Assembly (NCBI RefSeq): GCF_022539315.1
Contig: NC_066317.1
Coordinates: 43,122,435-43,186,434 of the forward strand
Origin: Serinus canaria
Lineage: Eukaryota > Chordata > Aves > Passeriformes > Fringillidae
Direction: 5' to 3'
DNA: 64,000 nucleotides
A program made the position numbers and the translations under genes. Shown in pieces: positions 25,896 to 39,560 of this stretch. The notes beneath the pieces are model-generated. The model worked only from the letters and a program-made list of their open reading frames with translations. It ran no database searches and had not been told where the DNA came from. Every line of letters starts with the position of its first letter. The first letter of the stretch is position 1.

Positions 25896-26149
25896 CTGTG
25901 AGGTTAGCTTAGAGTAGCTTGCACATACATGTTCATGCAATAGGTCAAGTTTGATCTGTTAAAGATATCTCCTGCTCCAAGAAAGAAGATATCAAGCATT
26001 AATAGGAGAAGCTAAAACTCTGGTGACAGTGTCCTCATGGAGAAAACCATATCAGTATAACAAGATTGGTTCGTCATTATCAGCATGTGAGTAATAGATA
26101 AAAGACAGCCAGCTTAAAATGGATAAAATTTAGGTCAAAAATAATTAGC

Positions 26150-26558
26150 AGTTCAGGAGGATGGAATGAGCACCTCTCCTATGAGGAAAGATTAATAGAG
26201 CTGGAGTTCTTCATGCTGGAGAAGAGAACTCTGCAGAAAGGTGTAATTTCAACTTTTCAGTACTAAAAGGTTCTTATAAGAAAGATGGAGACCCTAAGAC
26301 CAGGGATAATGGTCTTGAAGTATGAGAGGGTTGATTTAGATTGAACTTAAGGAAGACATTTTTTACAGGAATGGTGTTGAGGCGCTGGAACAGTTTGTCT
26401 AGAGAAATTGTGGGTGCCCTTTCCCTGGAAGTGTTCAAAGTTCAAAGTGAATGGGACTTTGACCAACCTGGTCCAGTGAAGGGCATCCCAGTCTGTGGCA
26501 GGTCCTGGTGAACTAGGTGATTGTTAAAGGTCCCTTCTATCCCAAACCATCCTATGAT
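26150..26558 (+). mobile_element. CR1 LINE fragment, plus strand, intact 3' end
   Basis: The order of segments matches the CR1 3' region. GAGCACCTCTCCTATGAGG is followed by CTGGAGAAGAGAA, GGCGCTGGAACAG, CCCTGGAAGTGTTCAA, and finally AAAGGTCCCTTCTATCCCAAACC and a CCTATGATAT tail. About 410 bases remain, so the element is heavily 5' truncated. It includes part of the 3' UTR and possibly the end of the ORF2 region. No open reading frame survives. Confidence 0.9.
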
Positions 26559-29500
26559 ATTTTTGTTGTTGCTGTTATACTTTGCAGTGTTATTTCTATT
26601 GAAGACACCTGGTAATGATAAAAGCCTTATGTTTAGATTGAATCTCTCTTTTTGGCACAGGGTATGAAACACCACTTATTGATGTGAGTAATATCAATGA
26701 GTAGTAATGTAATATGAGTATTATTCTGTTCAGAAGAGAACCTTAAGATGTGCATTTATTTACTATAATCAAAAGAAAGATATGGCAGTAAAAAGAGTAC
26801 AATTCTTATGACATTTGATGTTGTTTCTGAGTTAGTGAAAAAAATGGAAACCATCCTGAAGGACATGGACTGTCTTTGTTACTTTTATAGAATAAAAATA
26901 TGTACATTTTTTATGTTTATAATCAAAATCTTAAGCATAATATTGACATAGCAGTCAGTCAGTGGAATAAATCAATGAGAAGACAGTTTTCATTCACTGC
27001 ACAGCTGCTGTGGGGTTTTGTTTCAGTTTTAAAGTGGTGTGTGAATGGAGAGAGGTTCTATTTTCTGCTTTGTTTTGACTGAAATATTAGCTGGTCCTTG
27101 GATTTATTTTTCCTTTTTTAGGCATGCCCTGTACATTTTCTCTAAAGTGACTGTTTCTGAGGTGAAAAAGTTACCTCTGTTAGTCATAAAAGACCTCCCA
27201 TGTGGTGAGAAAATGATGAAAGATAAAGTACAGCCTTGACTGCATTGCTCATCACTTCATCTTTCTGTTTAATAAGAAACAAATGGAATAGAAGAGCAAA
27301 GATGCCATAGTAAATTAGAAGTAGAGCACTGGTGGAATTCTTTGCCAAATATGCCAAACCTTTAGCTTTTTAAAAATTGTCTGTGATTGATACTAGATCA
27401 TTTTGTGCATTACCTGCCAGGTGGAATGAAGTCTGGCATACAAAAAGGGGTGGTTTGACATTAATGCAGCTTCAGAGAAATTAGATTTTCTGTAAAGTTT
27501 TAGCAGCACTGGGGATAAATACAAAGGGTTATAAGCAGTGTAATGATCTTTGAATCTGCAGGTTCATCCTATCCTGTATCCCAGGAGGCTAATGTAATTT
27601 CACAGGAAAAGGTGCCAAGATACATCACTTATCTTTCTCCTCCATGCATGTGCTATCAACTCTGATGTAATGCATTAACATTAAAATAAAAAGAATTTGT
27701 CAGTTAGGAAATAGATAGGAGCATGCATTTGGAGGCAGAAAGGAAGGAAGAGAAGGAGAAATACAGTCATGTTGATGCAGAGATTTTTACAAATTCTGAC
27801 ATGCATTTAATTTATTAAAATCTCTCCTTTGAAGTATAAATAAAAAGCACATATTCTGTCATTGATGTTATCATACTGATTTTGCTAGCCTTTTATTTAT
27901 GCAGTACTAATGTGAAGACTTTTATGTAAAGTAATTGTGGAATTCGGAGTTAATCAAGGTATTTCAATACAAAATGTAAAAGGAAAGAGTCTCAATGGTT
28001 TTAAAAGCTGTGAATAGATTACAGCACTGGTATGAATTAATTGAAATGTAAATTTTCACTATGACAGAAATAAGTTCAAAGTCTCAGCAGTTCTCATCCT
28101 CTATTCTACCAACTTTACTGGCCATGTTTAGGTTTTTAAAGAAAATCTGTAGAGGTTCTAACTAGCTAAATATTATAATTAACAATTTTTTTCTCATTAT
28201 TTTGTATTTTCAGGTAACATGCATTTGGAACAGGAATGAATACAGGTCAGGCAAAAAAATCTTTAATATCCCATCTAGGCAGTTTTTATATAATTCAAAG
28301 TCTAATATCAATATGCCTATTTTCTCAATATAATACCTAAATAATACCTATTTTCTCAACAACGTATCTGATCCAGAGTCTGTTTATTTGGTTTCACAGT
28401 TACTGACTGTCATTCATATTCAGTGTTTCTTTCACTCTCTAGCAATTGATTTTTTTTTTTTTTTTTTTTTTTTTGCTTTTATGTCTAACAAAAGCAAGCC
28501 CCTTACTTTTTGGCCTTAATGATAGAAATCACAGCTCAAAATCTTACCAGTCTTTATTTTTCTTGTGATTGTTTATAGATTTCGGGTTTTAATTGTGTTC
28601 TCTATTCTGTGAAATTCCAGTGATCACTAGCTGCATGAAACATAGAAAGTACTGCCTGTTCTGAAGTTGCAAACATCATAAAATTTGTACAAGGATTTTT
28701 TTTTGGCATAAATTTTGTGTTAAATTTTGTCTTAAATTGATAGTTTCTTAGGGAGCTATCAGAAAGAGGTAAATTCTAGGATATTTCCTTGAATTTGGGC
28801 TGTGTGAGTTCTGCCCACCCATATAAAAATTTGTTCTCTCTACAGAACTAATTTTGAGAAAGCACCAAGAATCTGTATCCTCTCAATGACCATTTTAAAT
28901 ATTCAGTAAAAGAAGTCTTTAAGATTGAGAAGCAGTTTTCTTGGAAAAAGGTAATTGAATGATTTCTGTTCTGCTTCTCAGGTAGATTTTTAGTTCAATT
29001 TTGATGTGAAGGCACAAAAAGAATACAGATACCACATTTTGATTTATAAATTTAAAAAGGAATGATTAAATTTGATTTTGCATTATGGAAACAGGAGCGT
29101 TTGTGTCACGTGTTGGTACTAGCCACTTTATGGCTCCTGTATATTCCAGTTATTGTCCTGCTGGTAAAATGAAAGTTCTGCCATAAGCATTTTTCTTTCA
29201 TTTATGGAATTACAAGTACTGGGATAACAACAATAACAATAATTCATCACAGTTAAATTATACAGAGACTCTTTGGAAGCTAAGAAACACTAGTGTTCTA
29301 TGTCAGTATTCAAAATAAACAAGAAACTTGAAGTCTACTTTAATGTATGTGAAATACAGTCAATACTTAAAGATTGTGACATTTGAAGTCAGATGTTGTT
29401 TTCAGAATAAGAAATGTTTATAATCCATTATTTGTAGGATATGAGGTCAATGAGAAACTGCAGTGGTTTCTGTTGTGTTTGGGTCAGGCTCCCTAGATCT

Positions 29501-31092
29501 TGGAAATCACTAGAAACTGCTCCAGATATATTTCCAAGTAGTTGAAAGTCATATCTGTACCTAGATCTACATAAACTTTGCATAAACATAAAGCTTAAAC
29601 TTTGAAATTTTCCAGTTGGAATGATTAATGAATTGCAAAAATGCCTTCAGGGAAAAGATGTCCTACATTAGTGGAGAGAGAGCCAGACAAGATGTGTGTT
29701 TAGCTTAAAGCACTACCTGTCTCCAAAGGCAAGGCTGTTACTTGTCAACTAATATTCTACATGTAAAAACCATTGAAGTCTAGTAACTAACTGTAGCCAA
29801 GTGAGGCTGTCAAGTGATTTTTTAAAATTATATTTTAAGTAAAATTACATCTAATTTTGTGCACATAAATCTTTGGAACTGCAACTTTTTGAAGCAATAA
29901 TGGATTCTTATTTCTGGAAAATAATTTTAAGGATCTTTTTTATTAGTCTGTGAATATGATGTTTTTAAGTTTCTCTGATTCCTTTTCTTACAGATTCAGT
30001 TCTGTAAATAATAGGAAACATGCAATAAAAATAATCCTCTACAGTAATTGGTTTCCATTTACTATGCATCTTTTTTGTTGTATGTCTAGATCATTTCTGT
30101 CTGTGTTTACTTTTTCTTGTCATTACACAAATAACTTTGTGTTTTATTTAGAAATTATTTGGATTAACATATTTGTTTAGCACTTATTACAGAATTACTG
30201 AGGCCAATTGCATTGCTCTGAGGCCCAGTGGATTGCTTGGAAAGGTGCCAATATGAATAAACACCTTTTAAGTAAAATTTATGGAAGTTAATGAGATGAA
30301 CTACCCCACTTTAATACTCTGGTCTGAATTCCTTCATGTCTTTCACAAGCTTCAGTTTCAAGACAATGAATTTTAGAAATGTCACAGTTATTTTAATTAA
30401 TTAAAACACCCTGTTGTTCCTGAGATAATAGGTTTTGTCTTCATATGCTTCTGAAATACCAACTAGTCATATGTAACTTTAACATTTTGGAAAGCAGAGC
30501 ATTCTGTTATCTGTGGAAGCTATCTCAATCTTAGTTCATGAACTGGTAGATTTTAACTTTTTTTTTTTTTTAAATAGAGCTTTCATTTTAATTCACATCC
30601 TAATAAATATATCTGCAAATAATAGCAGTTTTAAAATAAAGATACTCATTACACAATATTAGGTTTTTTGTTTTAAGAAAAGTTTACTCCTAGCAAATAT
30701 TTTCATATTTAATGGTTTCAAAAGCATTTCAACATCTTTTTCTGGTAAAATCAAACAATATTTTTGTACTCTTTGTTAGATGGATTATACTTTAATTTGT
30801 GCAAAATAATAAGTGCAAAACATTTAAGAACACCTTTGTGGATATTATTATCCAAAGTGCAGTTGTGCAAGACTCTAGTACCTAATTCTGTAGGTACACT
30901 ACAAAGATAAACTATTTTTAGTCTATAAATGACTGAGTGAATTAGAATTATTTCAGCAAAAACAATTTCAAACCTCACCATGTAAATTACTTTAATTAAT
31001 ATTATAATTCAGAGACACAATGGTCATTTCTTTCATGCAATCAATAATTATCTAGACAATATTTCCTATACAGGATTGTTTAGTATATTATT
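26559..31092. other. AT-rich non-coding DNA with a T25 tract
   Basis: No gene or repeat family is recognised. Open frames are 77 codons or fewer. A long T tract lies at 28450-28474, and a short duplicated CCTATTTTCTCAA motif lies at about 28316-28361. Confidence 0.5.
28450..28474. repeat. poly(T), 25 bases
   Basis: An uninterrupted run of 25 T. Read on the minus strand it is a poly(A), but no polyadenylation signal lies at the expected distance on that strand, so I treat it as a simple repeat. Confidence 0.9.
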
Positions 31093-31550
31093 ATGATCAC
31101 AGAATCATTAAGGTTTGAAAAAACCTGTAAGATCATCAAGTCCAGCTGTCAGCCTGGCACCACCACCATGTTTGTCACTAAACCTCATCCTCAAGTGCTA
31201 CATCCACGTTATTTTAACACTACCAGGGATGGTGTCTCTACCACTTTCCAGGGCAGTCTGGTCCAATGCTTTTAAACCCTTTCCAATTTTCTTTTTCCTA
31301 ATATCTAACCTAAATCTCCCCTGGAAGAACTTGAGTCTGTTTGCTTTCATCCTGCCACTTTTTACCTGGGAGAAGAGACTGACACCCTCTCACTCCAACC
31401 TCCTTTTAGGTTGCTGTAGAGAGAGAGAAAGTCCCTCCTGATAGTCCTTTTCTCCAGACTAAGCAACCCCAGCTGATAAACAAACCTAAACTGCTCCTCT
31501 TAGTGTAAGGTGGAAGATTTGGTATCAATCTTACTGGTTTTTCACTGGAC
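31093..31550 (-). mobile_element. CR1 LINE fragment, minus strand, intact 3' end
   Basis: On the plus strand it starts with CAGAATCATTAAGGTTTGAAA and continues with AAGATCATCAAGTCCAGCTG, the reverse complement of a CR1 3' end. Further matching segments are CCAGGGATGGTGTCTC, TTTCCTAATATCTAACCTAA, TGGGAGAAGAGACTGACACC and CTCCAGACTAAGCAACCCCAG. The match continues with some decay to about 31550. Open frames at 31093-31275 and 31115-31441 on the plus strand lie wholly inside this element on its non-coding side and are not genes. Confidence 0.93.
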
Positions 31551-32556
31551 AGTGATGGTTTTCATTGTGCAGAGATGATGTACAAGCACTGTTTTATGTT
31601 AGATTTTTCATTTTAGCTACCTGAAACATTTTAAAGGTTGTGGGTTTATTAATGGTCATGAAAATTTACTGATAGCTGGGAAAACTTCATTATCACTGTA
31701 CAGAGCCTTTTATTGATGTTTTGCAAATAAAAATGGTGGCCTTAGTTATATTTGAGGGCTGGAAATTAAACTAGTCTTTCTGACATGGTTAGATTTATTC
31801 TTTGGGTAGAAAATGTTGAGCAAGACTTTCTGTGTGAACTGTTGTAATATTCAGAGAGGGAGTTGTTGGTGCTTTTTTAATTCTTGTAGTTGAAACCAAA
31901 TATGCAACTGCAAAATTAACAAAATGAATTATTTTGTTCTTGGAACTTCAGCACTTAGGAATTGCCATGTCTCCTTTAACTACCTGCTGTAAGGTCACAC
32001 CTCTGCTGATGAAAGCAATGACTTAACACTGCTGCTTTGAAATGTTTCCTTTCAGGGTTGTAAAATCCTTAGAGCTTTCTACAGACTGTTAAACTATAGT
32101 GTTACTCTGAAGATGTGTTGCATCATTATGCAGAATATAAAATGTGTGTCTAGTCCATGCTCTCTGGAGTAGCTGCCTCTCTGGTTTGACACATTGTAGG
32201 CTTTTCTGTCACTGATGAATGGCAGTTATGCAGGAACTCCTTTTCATGGACCTTTTCAAATAAAATGCCTGCCTTTAAATTCATAGAGGCAAAAAATATC
32301 AAGGAAAAAGGGAGTAATGTGAGGTCAAAAATGTGAAGATTTTTTTTCTTCTGAAAATTTTCTTCTAAAGGGAGGATGCTAGCAAATGCTTTGAGGATAA
32401 GGTTTCCTTTAGACTGGGTCTCTTTCCCTTTGAGAGAGACTTTGAATCTACATTGATTAGGTGATCTATTGGAAATTGATTAACAGAGACTGAGTACACA
32501 TAGATTCTGTTTGGGTTTAATTGTCCATTTTTTTGCTTAATTTTTTATTTTATTTA

Positions 32557-32576
32557 TTTTTTTTTTTTTTTTTTTT
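32557..32576. repeat. poly(T), 20 bases
   Basis: An uninterrupted run of 20 T within a longer T-rich stretch beginning near 32527. Confidence 0.9.
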
Positions 32577-34313
32577 AGTTTTTTTATGGTGGTCAAAGGA
32601 TGATTGTGGAATTAATGGCTGTCAGGTAGTTAAAATATCAGCTGGTTTTAGTAATCTCTGAACATAAATAGTGGGTGACCAAATTGCTGGGGTTTGCATG
32701 TTATAGTTATTTTTTTCTCAATTTGCTCAAGGGCTTTATTTGCTCTTTTAGGCTTCCACAGGCAAACTTAAAAGTCTGTTCTATAGCTTTGAAAGGACTG
32801 TTTACAATTTAGAAATCTAATTTTCTGATTAAATCATTGAGGAACCAAAATATAGACTTCAGCTGAAGAAATCTCAGTGCTTCTGGAGGTTTGAGAAGTA
32901 GCTGTTTATTTCTCCTCTTTCCATTGTATGTTTTTTTTTCATGTTTGACTGCAATATTTATATCAAAATCACTATTCATTTCTAGGATAATTTAATTACG
33001 CTTTTTTTTTTTAGTAGTGACTGGTATCCTGAGAGGGGGGATAATTACGGATTAGACTTTGTATACTTTTTAAAAAAGGACCAGTGGGGATTTTTAACAA
33101 GCTGTCACTTAGGCAGATGGATCCACTAAGTAAGAAAATAAAACAAGTTAAGTGAAGAAAAAAGATAAACATAATGTTTCTGAACTCTTGGTGTTCTGTG
33201 GGTTTTGTTTTGCTTGCGAGCACTTCTTGATTGTTTTTTCCTCCTGCTACTTTTCCTAATCATATGTTAACTACTAAGCCAGTTCTGAAATAATCTTTGT
33301 AAATACAAGAGGGATCCTGATAAGGAAACAGTGGTGATTCTACAGAAGAGTTTCACAGCTGTGGTGTAGATTGTTTTTCACTGTGTATTAAAAAAAACAA
33401 GAATAAAATTTCTTGCATCTGCTGACTTTGAACTCCTATCCTTTAATTAACGTCTTTCTTTTTCTTAAAACTACAAAAAGATAAGTCGTCTTTATCAATG
33501 TTATAGTCTCTGTCAATCTTTTTAAATGTAGTCTGCTTGAGCTTTTCCTCTAGTCCATAAAAATGTGTCCTTTATAGTGTTAAAGGTAAACATCTCTTCG
33601 GAATTGCCTGGTATTTGTGATCCACCAGTGGATGGTAAACGTGGGGATAAGCAGCCACTGCACCCTCCTGCAACAAAACACTCATTCAACCCTCTTCAGT
33701 TTTCCAGAAATATATAAGTGTTATATTTTAGAACCCAGAAAATTATGTACTATTTCTGAAAAATTAAAATGGTCCTTTTTTGGGCTGAAATATCATATAT
33801 ATGAGGAACATGATGGGGTGGATAAAATCTGTTGACAATCCTCAATGTGTTCAGTGGTCTGAAATCTTTTGTCCCAAAGCTAAGTGAGGATCTTGCCTAT
33901 TTGTAATGTAACAATGAATATGTTTAAATAGCCTTTACAGTGCAGGAGGCTCTCTCCTAGGGGAGAGACTTCTGATGAGGATGCTAATAGGAAGGTAGGC
34001 TTAGTAATGTGTCAAAGAGTACCAGAATGGGAGTTAGTCTTTCCAAGAAGGAAAAAAGTGAATTTAGGCTTATACAGTTTACCAAGAGTTGACTGTGCTA
34101 ATCATTCAGTGGACATTCTCAGCTGAGGTATAACACAAATGGTCCTGAGTAGCAGTAGGGATAATGATTAGTGGTAAGAAAGTAGTTGGATTGGATGAGT
34201 GATACCTCCTCAGAAAAGAGATATAATAACAGTGAAATTTCTCACAAACTGAAATCTGTCTTTAAATTCTCTTTGGCTGCATGATTAATAAGCCATCAAT
34301 AATGTCTGTTGGA

Positions 34314-34337
34314 CTTTATGGACTGTTGTCCATAAAG
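34314..34337. repeat. perfect 10-bp inverted repeat
   Basis: CTTTATGGAC at 34314-34323 is followed by a 4-base TGTT loop and its exact reverse complement GTCCATAAAG at 34328-34337. It could form a hairpin in DNA or RNA. Nothing nearby suggests a gene or terminator role. Confidence 0.85.
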
Positions 34338-37300
34338 AGATGAATTCCAGGAAGAGACTATAGACTCAGGCAGCATTACATGTGCTGGTTTTGGAACATC
34401 TGAGAGGCAAAAGAACTGTGGACTGTAAGGACTTGAGGGTAAGAAGAGTAAGAACTGTGAAATTAAAAAATGAACAGGAAAAGAAAAAAGGATAAATTTT
34501 TTATCATTGTCTCCCCTTTATTCTACTGAGCAAGAAAAGACTTTATGTGCTTCTGTTTTGTTACTACTACAATAAATAGTAACTGCAGTCATTAAGAGAT
34601 CTTACTTTTCTAGGAGCTCTAGGATGTTTTAAGTGACTCTTCGTGATTTGTGCTTTTGATATCAGATGGAGTTTTTGTTCTAAACTTGAACTTTGTTTCC
34701 TTGCCTTGTTCTTCTGTCTTTTTGGAGTTTTCACTTTGTCAAAAATGCTGGTTGCCTTCTGATTGTTTTCTTATGGCAAGCAAGGCTTTTAATTTATTTC
34801 CATTTTTCTTTTATATAGTATTATACTGAACCACTTAGAAGTACTGTAAAAAGATCTGTTGACTTTATTTTCCAGTTCCTCCATGAATTCAACCTAAATG
34901 ATACTCTCTTGAGCCTATAAGCCTCTTCTTTTTCCTCCTAAAATTAATCCTTTTGTCTCAATATTTTTTCCTTGTTTTGATCTTTCTGTTACACATTTTA
35001 ATAATATATAAGAACAATGGATGGTAAGAGAAGGTAAATATTGAACTTTCTTTTAGATCTTTATGTTAATTTGAGAGCTCACATGTGAAGTATGTTTTGA
35101 ATGTACTCTGATACTGTAGTAGTCACAGATTATAGAATAATTTCTGAATTTAAACCCAGCACCCTTAGAGATTTCATTAGATCTAATTATAACTAATTTT
35201 CTTAAATTCCCATGAAAATAACTTTATAGGCTAAAACGCATTCTATTGTATCTACCTAATTACTTTGTAGTAAAAATAAGCAACTGAGGGCCTGCAAAGA
35301 ACACCAAAAAGACACATCAGTGACTGAGACTTTCTAAAATCATTAGTTGAAATCTTAACTTTACTTTTCCACTTATGAGTTGGTTGTTTTAGCATGTTTT
35401 AGAGCTGTATGTGTGCTATTCCCCTCAGAAAATGAGCTGATATACAAGTCCAAGTTGTCTGTGTTTAGCAAATCCATGCTGGTGGTATTTCTGGGAAGTT
35501 TTATTCATTGTCAACTTAGCAAAGTCAATGAAGCTGCTGAACTTGGAACGTGCAAAAGTTATACTTAGTACTGCTGCAACAGCCACACCCATCTGTGTGA
35601 GTTTTCTTGTAAAAATTGAGGAAACATTTTTCCTCAGAACATTATTTTGCTAGAGAAAGATTAATAGGCCTATTGGTGTAACAGTTCTCGCTCGCAGGGA
35701 GGATTTGTGTCATATTTGTCTAGTACCTTCTGCTCACCACATTCCCCAAGAACCCCCACCAAAAAAAGGAAAGGAATTGCCGTGACTTTCCATGCAGGGA
35801 AAGACATCTTTCTTGAGAGTTTTGAATGTACTACTTAAAAGGTCTTACAACCTTTCTACACTTAAAAGGAGAGCTATTTTCATGTGGTCTTTAATTGCAA
35901 TTGTGTTGCATTTGAAGAAAACTAAATTTGTGTGGGGCTTTTTTGCTTTATTTTTTTTAAGAAATAGCTAGAACTGTTGTTCTTACTAATTCTATATACT
36001 TGTCACATGAGTGAGTCTAAGTGCTTTGCAAGAAAAATAGAATAAAAAAGTATCTGTAGTCCACTGCACAGCTCTTCCTTAAAAAGTCTCTTTTCACAAC
36101 AAAGTTCAAACCCAGTACAAATCTGTTCAGAATTTTGGGTGTAGCAAGACTTTCTCAGCTGCACTTAGCCAAAAGCAAGAGTATCAGCCTTCAAAATATG
36201 AAGTCTGTGAGGACCACCTTGGTGTTTCCTTTTGTTCCAATGACTTGCAATTCTAACAATGAATATTTTTTTTTTTAAGTGTCTGGGCAGTATTCCTGAG
36301 AGCATACCTCTGTTTCTACTTTCTTTTTACAAAAATGAAGATGAAAAACTCCTCAATAATATTCCAAACAGAGATGCAAATATGGCCAAGATTTATAAAA
36401 AGCAAAAAAGAAAAGGGATGAAGGATGCTTTATTCAGGAGGATGCTTTATTTACTTAGGGTATGGAAAGTTGGCACCCAGTATTTAAAGGAAATTGTTTG
36501 AAGACATGGGAAATTCAAACTGGCAGATTTGGAGTTAAACTGCCTGATAATGCAGCTAAAATTACAATAGGGCTTCTTTTCACCAAAGATTGAATCGATG
36601 GTGAGAACTTGGACTGCAATTCATGCTGTGCATTCAAATTTTAGACCTGTTTTATTAAGTGTAGTACAGTTGTGCAGGAGAGAAAAGGAAGACAGGAATT
36701 GCATCTAAATAACTATGGCCAGATTCTAAAGAATTCTGCCAGTCTTTCTCTGAACAGGCAATAGCATTTTCTGCTAATGAAATAGGAAGGCGTGTTAGTT
36801 AATTAAGTTCACTTTACACTCCTTTTAAAAGAAATATGGAAATTGTCCTTCATCTATAGCAATAGGAAAAAATGACTTTTTTTTTTACATGTCAAATATA
36901 GCAGGAGCCAGGTACTTCAAAAATGTCTGCAATATTCAGCACTAGATTATTAGACTGACTTCTCTTTCTGTCTTTTTTTTCCTTCATACTATCTGAAGGT
37001 AAGAAAGCAGACAGTGATTTCTCTAGTTTAGTACTCTTTCATTGCAGAAAAATAGATGTTTCCTTGGCATGTTTGATAGTAGTGTTCCCCAAAACATTTA
37101 AACAAAAATGTTAAAACTATACACTTGAATCTGTGGGCTTTATAATAAATGCTGAGTTCCTTTTAGTTTTAATCTTCTCATTTTTTGGTCATCATGTGTT
37201 GCCATGAATTCATTTGTATAAGTTAGTGGGGATCTTGTGCTGTTAGAAATGAGTGGCCACAAAGCCAAGAGGTGTCTTCTCATCTTTAAAAATGTGCTTT

Positions 37301-39309
37301 AAGCTTTTCAGGTCAAAGGATGTGCTCTTCACTTTAGTTTTAAAGATTACACACCATAAATTAATGAAATAGATGACATGCTTCCAGGAGTTCTGCAATT
37401 CCCTTTCCTTCTCCACTTTGTTCAGCTGATAATGGTGAATGTGTTTCCTGCTGCTAAAGCTATTGAGTTTGTCTGTGTTATTCTCCATGTGTGTGATTTC
37501 TGAATTCCTAATGAGAAGAAATGCCAGCTGTGGTTTGATTGAAGGAAAATTTCTTGGAAGGTTTGGATCCTGCTTTAGAGTTGAAGGAACCACACCCGTC
37601 TTGGGTGAATACTTTAGCAATAGATCTCCTAGAATTAAGACTTCAGTCTTGTTTTGATTTTGCATATCACAGGACAAGGTTCTTAACTCTGGAGGAGTGA
37701 TTTAAAAAACATTTCCAGGACAGTGCAAGGACTTCATTCGGTAGGCTGTGAAGGTACAATGTTTAAGGTAGGTGGGCATCACTTTAGTATTTTTATCAGT
37801 TAAGAATATGTTTCTTATCAAGAGCAAAAAAATATTTTGTATTGATAAACTAAAAGCATTTCAGTGTGAGGCATTTGCCCATGATACAAGTGTTTGGAGA
37901 CCTACCAGCATAAGATGTAGCCATCCTATGTGTTCTTTAAATAGTCCTGCTAATAAATAAATGTTTTTGTGTCCATTGCACTGTGCTCTAATGCACATTG
38001 TAAGAATGACAGGCAGGACTGATATCTGGTACCTTGTAACACTCTGAATGTGTCCTCTAATGGCACAATTTCTGAACACATTCCATGGTAATATCTCTGT
38101 GCCTAAGAAAGCAGGTAAGTTTAGTGACCCACCATGGCTGTTCTGTAGGACTATACCAGGCAAAGAGAGGCTGGCAGCCTGAGCAAATTTCTGGTGTCAT
38201 TGCAGAGATTCTGGGGAGAAAAGAAAGGGTAGTAAAAAGCAACTCTTCTCTTAGATGTAATAAATGTCCTGTATGAGTAGAAGTCCTAAGAGCATCTCCT
38301 CTTTGGGTGGTGTAGGATTGGTGTTGGTTGGTCGGTTTTGGGGTTTTTTTTCTTTGTCAGATATTAGCACTTCCGCTAGTTCGGGTGTCATGTTTTGTCA
38401 CTTGTAGTGCTGTTCTCTTTGTGGTCTCTTTTCACTGGTATGAGATCTAAGAGTAAAGCAATTGACACTTTTGTGCTTTTCCAAGTTTTTTTATCATTGA
38501 CTTGTTGTAGATGTTCTTTTGGGGTGACAGACACACTCTCTTCGTATTTTCTGCTTCTACTGTCATTCCTCTTTGTGTTGTTTTCAGTTGCAGAGAGGCA
38601 GAGAATCATTTTCATGAAGTAATAGCACTTTCCTACATCTCATTGATTTTTCTCTGTGTTGGCATGTATCTGAAAGTTCCCAGCATCATCAATGCCAGTT
38701 TTTAACATCAGAGGCATTTTCTTTTTCAGTTTTTTGTTGAAGAAAATATCAATAGGCGAAACCATGTTCTTCATTGATGCTAAATACAACTCTGATTGTT
38801 GCTCAAGTTACATTTCTTGTTCAAAACAATTCTTTAGTGTGAGCTCAATGATGGCTAAGTGACTAGCTAAAACACCTGCAGTAACATGAATGCCTGTATC
38901 CAATATGAGTGAGTCTATCTAATTTGTATTACGAGTTCTTAGGGATAGATTAGTCATTACCATGGAGCAGCGAACCCTTGAAGGACCTCCTTTCCCACCT
39001 GGCCAGAATTGTTACATAGTTGTAATTTCATCCTTCATGGAAAATGTGTTGATCTTGGTATATAACTGGTCTGTCACATGAGTATTTTTGGAAGAATATA
39101 AACCAAGCTTTACTGTCTTTTAGACAAAATCAGCCTGAACTGTAGTGTGAGTGAGATGACTTTTAGAATAAACTTTTTCTATCAAACTAAAGTTACAGTA
39201 ACCAGAAAGATAGTTTGCAAAATTTAATTGCATGCCTTAGTGGAACTCAGGTGGTCCTGAGAGATAAGGATTAATAAGTGGGATTTTGACATAATCTGAG
39301 AGAATCTTA

Positions 39310-39560
39310 AGTTTCTGATTAGTATCAGGGGAAATTCAGACTTGACATTAGGAAGCATTTCCTTACCAAGAGTTAGGGCAAGTACTAGAACAGGCTTCGT
39401 AGCAAAGTGGTTGGCACCCCAGTCCTGACAGTGCTGTAGAGATGTTTGGACAATGCCCTCAACAACAACTTAACCTTTTTGTCATTGCTGAAGCAGGCAA
39501 GCTGCTGAACCAGATGATCTTTAGAGGTCTGTTTCAACTGGAATATGCTATTATATTTAT
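39310..39560 (+). mobile_element. CR1 LINE fragment, plus strand
   Basis: Recognisable CR1 segments appear in order: GAAATTCAGACTTGACATTAGGAAGCATTT, ACTAGAACAGGCTTCGTAG, ATGTTTGGACAATGCCCTCAA, ACCAGATGATCTTTAGAGGT and the CAACTGGAATATGCTATTATAT tail. The 5' side fades out upstream of about 39310. The copy is old and truncated and has no open frame left. Confidence 0.88.

Larger units (their letters stand above)
31551..39309. other. AT-rich non-coding DNA, nothing recognised
   Basis: Almost 8 kb with homopolymers, one perfect 10-bp inverted repeat (34314-34337) and a short 17-bp-period repeat of AGGATGCTTTATT at 36422-36451. A 144-codon minus-strand open frame at 37243-37677 shows no domain or conserved motif that I recognise. 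No CR1 or LTR is visible. Confidence 0.5.

Noticed and set aside
31093..31441. Two plus-strand open frames of 60 and 108 codons
   Set aside because: They lie within a CR1 copy on its antisense side.
37243..37677. 144-codon minus-strand open frame with KTEVLILGD, recalling a motif in LINE reverse transcriptases
   Set aside because: Only about eight residues resemble the motif and the rest shows no reverse-transcriptase blocks in order.
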